Shown here one piece after another: positions 6,249 through 6,349 of a stretch of DNA of 6,349 nucleotides (position 1 is its first letter; each line of letters opens with the position of its first letter). Origin of the DNA: an uncultured Eubacteriales bacterium. Its GTDB lineage: Bacteria > Bacillota_A > Clostridia > Christensenellales > Aristaeellaceae. The translations under genes were made by a program, and so were the position numbers. The stretch spans positions 1-6,349 of the forward strand of contig CADCQZ010000125.1 in assembly GCA_902803675.1 (NCBI GenBank), written 5' to 3'. The notes under the pieces are model-generated. The model was given only the letters and a program-made list of their open reading frames with translations. It ran no database searches and was not told the origin of the DNA.

Positions 6249-6285
6249 GCACCGGGATACGCTATTGTATTTCCGGTGCTTTTTT
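6249..6285 (+). terminator. rho-independent terminator after the kinase gene
   Basis: GCACCGG (6249-6255) pairs with CCGGTGC (6273-6279). The stem continues after a small bulge with ATAC (6257-6260) and GTAT (6267-6270) around a GCTATT loop. Six T residues follow at once (6280-6285). The stem begins 20 bases after the kinase stop codon, as expected for the end of the two-gene plus-strand unit. Confidence 0.9.
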
Positions 6286-6298
6286 ACGTTGGAAAACA

Positions 6299-6326
6299 TT
6301 GACAAGCCGCTTTAGCGTGCTAAACT
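6299..6326 (+). promoter_or_regulatory. sigma-A-type promoter for a gene beyond the right edge
   Basis: A perfect TTGACA -35 (6299-6304) and a TAAACT -10 (6321-6326, 4 of 6) are spaced by 16 bases, 14 bases after the U-tract of the preceding terminator. Transcription would start near 6333. A Shine-Dalgarno-like AGGAAAGG (6342-6349) ends the window, so a coding start is expected within about ten bases outside. Confidence 0.7.
6311..6324. promoter_or_regulatory. palindrome overlapping the -10, possible operator
   Basis: TTTAGC (6311-6316) and GCTAAA (6319-6324) form a perfect inverted repeat with a GT centre, lying in the spacer and over most of the -10 of the right-edge promoter. This position suits a repressor site, but no regulator can be named from the sequence, and a chance palindrome is possible. 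The right arm with its flank (GCGTGCTAA) resembles a CIRCE half-site at 8 of 9 positions, but the partner half-site is absent. Confidence 0.35.
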
Positions 6327-6349
6327 GTACGGGAATCTGAGAGGAAAGG

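Noticed and set aside
6307..6327. CIRCE element (HrcA heat-shock operator) at the right edge
   Set aside because: Only one half resembles the CIRCE arm. The second arm at the required 9-base spacing is absent, and the palindrome is centred on 2 bases instead.

Overview
This window looks like an ordinary chromosomal housekeeping segment from a GC-rich member of the Firmicutes, most likely class Clostridia (for example an uncultured gut lineage). The assignment rests on protein families seen together: a DUF4364 protein (a family typical of Clostridia), a YitT-type membrane protein, a YlxP/DUF503 protein, strong Bacillus/Clostridium-type Shine-Dalgarno sites (GGGAGGA, AGGAGG, GGGGAGG) and intrinsic terminator and promoter signals. 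Base composition is clearly GC-rich by eye, and the intergenic gaps are noticeably more AT-rich. No rRNA, tRNA, CRISPR array, insertion sequence or phage gene is visible.

Layout. The left five-sixths (1-5246) is one co-directional minus-strand block. In transcription order it holds a DUF4364 winged-helix-like protein (5246-4710), a bifunctional IspD-IspF isoprenoid enzyme (4713-3574, overlapping the previous gene by 4 bases), a HerA/YjgR-type DUF853 ATPase (3532-1802), a 6-phosphofructokinase of the mixed-motif type (1762-686), and the N-terminal two thirds of a YitT-family membrane protein that runs off the left edge (605 to <1). Gaps are -4, 41, 39 and 80 bases. A sigma-70/sigma-A-type promoter sits just upstream of the first gene (5276-5304). 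The last gap holds a strong hairpin without a U-tract, so yitT may be only partly coupled to the rest.

The region 5247-5428 is a divergent intergenic region. To its right, on the plus strand, a two-gene unit encodes a DUF503/YlxP-like small protein (5429-5737) and a small P-loop kinase-like ATPase (5750-6229). It ends in a convincing rho-independent terminator (6249-6285). Immediately after this lies a new plus-strand promoter (TTGACA, 16 bases, TAAACT) whose -10 is overlapped by a perfect TTTAGC-GT-GCTAAA palindrome, followed by a Shine-Dalgarno-like sequence at the window edge. The next gene therefore starts just outside.

Functionally, the minus-strand block joins central glycolysis (phosphofructokinase) and MEP-pathway isoprenoid precursor synthesis (IspDF) to proteins of unclear role (DUF4364, DUF853 ATPase, YitT). 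I see no evidence for a new defence or mobile system. The points most worth a second look are the atypical active-site motifs of the phosphofructokinase and IspD, the IspD-IspF fusion coupled to DUF4364, the palindrome over the right-edge promoter, and the uncharacterised P-loop kinase.
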